From JABDIY01 sp963803845 (GTDB lineage Bacteria > Actinomycetota > Acidimicrobiia > Acidimicrobiales > SZUA-35), in contig CAWDNZ010000004.1 of the NCBI GenBank assembly GCA_963803845.1, positions 1,054,001-1,118,000 on the forward strand: 64,000 nucleotides of DNA, written 5' to 3'. This document shows positions 63,594 to 64,000 of this stretch, piece by piece. Within the stretch, counting starts at the first letter, position 1, and each line of letters begins with the position of its first letter. Below the pieces are notes generated by a model, which did no database searches, was not told where the DNA came from, and saw only the letters and a program-made list of their open reading frames with translations. The position numbers and the translations under genes were made by a program.

Positions 63594-64000
63594 CTAGCTC
63601 TGAACGATCGTCCCTCGCCAGGCACCGGTTGCGGCGTCTTTGTCCTCGATGAACGCCTTGAAGTTTTCCAGGTCGCTCTTCAGTTGGGCGGAAACGAAGC
63701 CGGTCTTGTCTGCGACGGTCTCAAGGAAACCTTCGGGGTCATAGTCCATCTGCAGGGTGACCCGGGTGGTGTCGTCGTCGATCTTGTGGAAGGTCACGAC
63801 GCCGGCATGGGTTGGGCCACTCTGGGTGGTCCAGGCGATCCGCTGGTCGGGTGTCTGTTCGGTGATCTTGGTGGAGAAGTTACGCTCGACTCCGGCGATG
63901 TTCACGTTCCAGGTGAGGGTGTCATCGGTGATCTGCGTGATCTTCTCGACACCGCTCATGAAACGGGGAAACTCTTCGAACTGGGTCCACTGGTTGTAGG
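63594..64000 (-). CDS. SRPBCC-family protein (polyketide cyclase/dehydrase type), partial
   Basis: The frame is open to the right edge, so the N-terminus is missing. Visible are YNQWTQFEEFPRFMSGVE, the classic start region of this family after its first strand, then ERNFSTKITEQTPDQRIAW, HAGVVTFHKIDDDTTRVTLQ and the C-terminal helix ending in FKAFIEDKD. SRPBCC proteins hold hydrophobic ligands such as quinones or lipids (COQ10/YwgB-type). It may belong with the AOX-like gene downstream on the same strand, but the gap of 145 bp contains a terminator. Confidence 0.82.
   Translation of the reverse strand, partial: YNQWTQFEEFPRFMSGVEKITQITDDTLTWNVNIAGVERNFSTKITEQTPDQRIAWTTQSGPTHAGVVTFHKIDDDTTRVTLQMDYDPEGFLETVADKTGFVSAQLKSDLENFKAFIEDKDAATGAWRGTIVQS

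Overview
The window is GC-rich chromosomal DNA from an actinobacterium. Pointers are a mycothiol-dependent formaldehyde dehydrogenase, a GlnR-type box upstream of amt-glnK, the tRNA-Trp/secE/nusG and rplKAJL/rpoBC gene order, and a Tad pilus locus with a vWA-TadB fusion. Class Acidimicrobiia is my best guess, but no 16S rRNA gene is present to confirm it. I saw no rRNA, insertion sequence, prophage or CRISPR array.

Layout. 1-1037: two TadE-like pilus genes (minus strand, first one cut by the edge). 1167-13643: a mixed metabolic block with an acyl-CoA synthetase, winged-helix protein, methyltransferase, M20 peptidase, S4 protein, HtpX, a DUF692 (MNIO) enzyme overlapping a small Tat-signal peptide gene, tRNA-Tyr, YajQ, a GNAT, the mycothiol formaldehyde dehydrogenase with its metallo-hydrolase, and a degenerate ABC-like membrane protein. 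13920-34485: the information-processing core, made of tRNA-Thr, tRNA-Met, tuf, an ECF sigma/anti-sigma pair, tRNA-Trp, secE, nusG, rplK, rplA, rplJ, rplL, rpoB and rpoC. It is interrupted by glnK-amt (opposite strand) and by a GH3 glucosidase plus an EamA transporter. Three copies of a structured dispersed repeat lie in this core. 34608-42717: an aminotransferase, a DUF5317/GGDEF-EAL pair, a 32-residue membrane peptide gene with its own terminator, and a form II CO-dehydrogenase-type operon (coxSLM). 42924-52428: a Tad/Flp pilus locus on the minus strand. It runs from two Flp pilins through TadE, TadG-like, CpaB, TadZ, TadA, vWA-TadB and TadC to a DnaB-like ATPase, and most assembly genes carry single-base frameshifts. 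52635-57340: a histidine kinase, a LuxR-type regulator and a second GGDEF-EAL protein. 57399-64000: a secreted DUF4214 protein, a MoxR ATPase, two dTDP-rhamnose genes, a frameshifted MFS transporter, an alternative-oxidase-like di-iron protein and a partial SRPBCC protein.

The likeliest undescribed system is at 7892-9308. A 94-residue peptide with a twin-arginine signal and a C-terminal CPACGMG tail overlaps, by 4 bp, the start of a DUF692 enzyme that keeps the family's metal-ligand residues and has an extra C-terminal domain. A hairpin sits just upstream of the peptide start. This is the architecture of an MNIO-modified ribosomal peptide, but the precursor matches no family I know.

How the genes connect. 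Nitrogen status probably controls amt-glnK through the GlnR-like box. c-di-GMP turnover (two GGDEF-EAL proteins, perhaps YajQ) and a two-component system flank the Tad locus and could tune surface attachment. CoxSLM, the mycothiol dehydrogenase and the AOX-like oxidase suggest oxidation of one-carbon or trace substrates with flexible respiration; this last link is inference.
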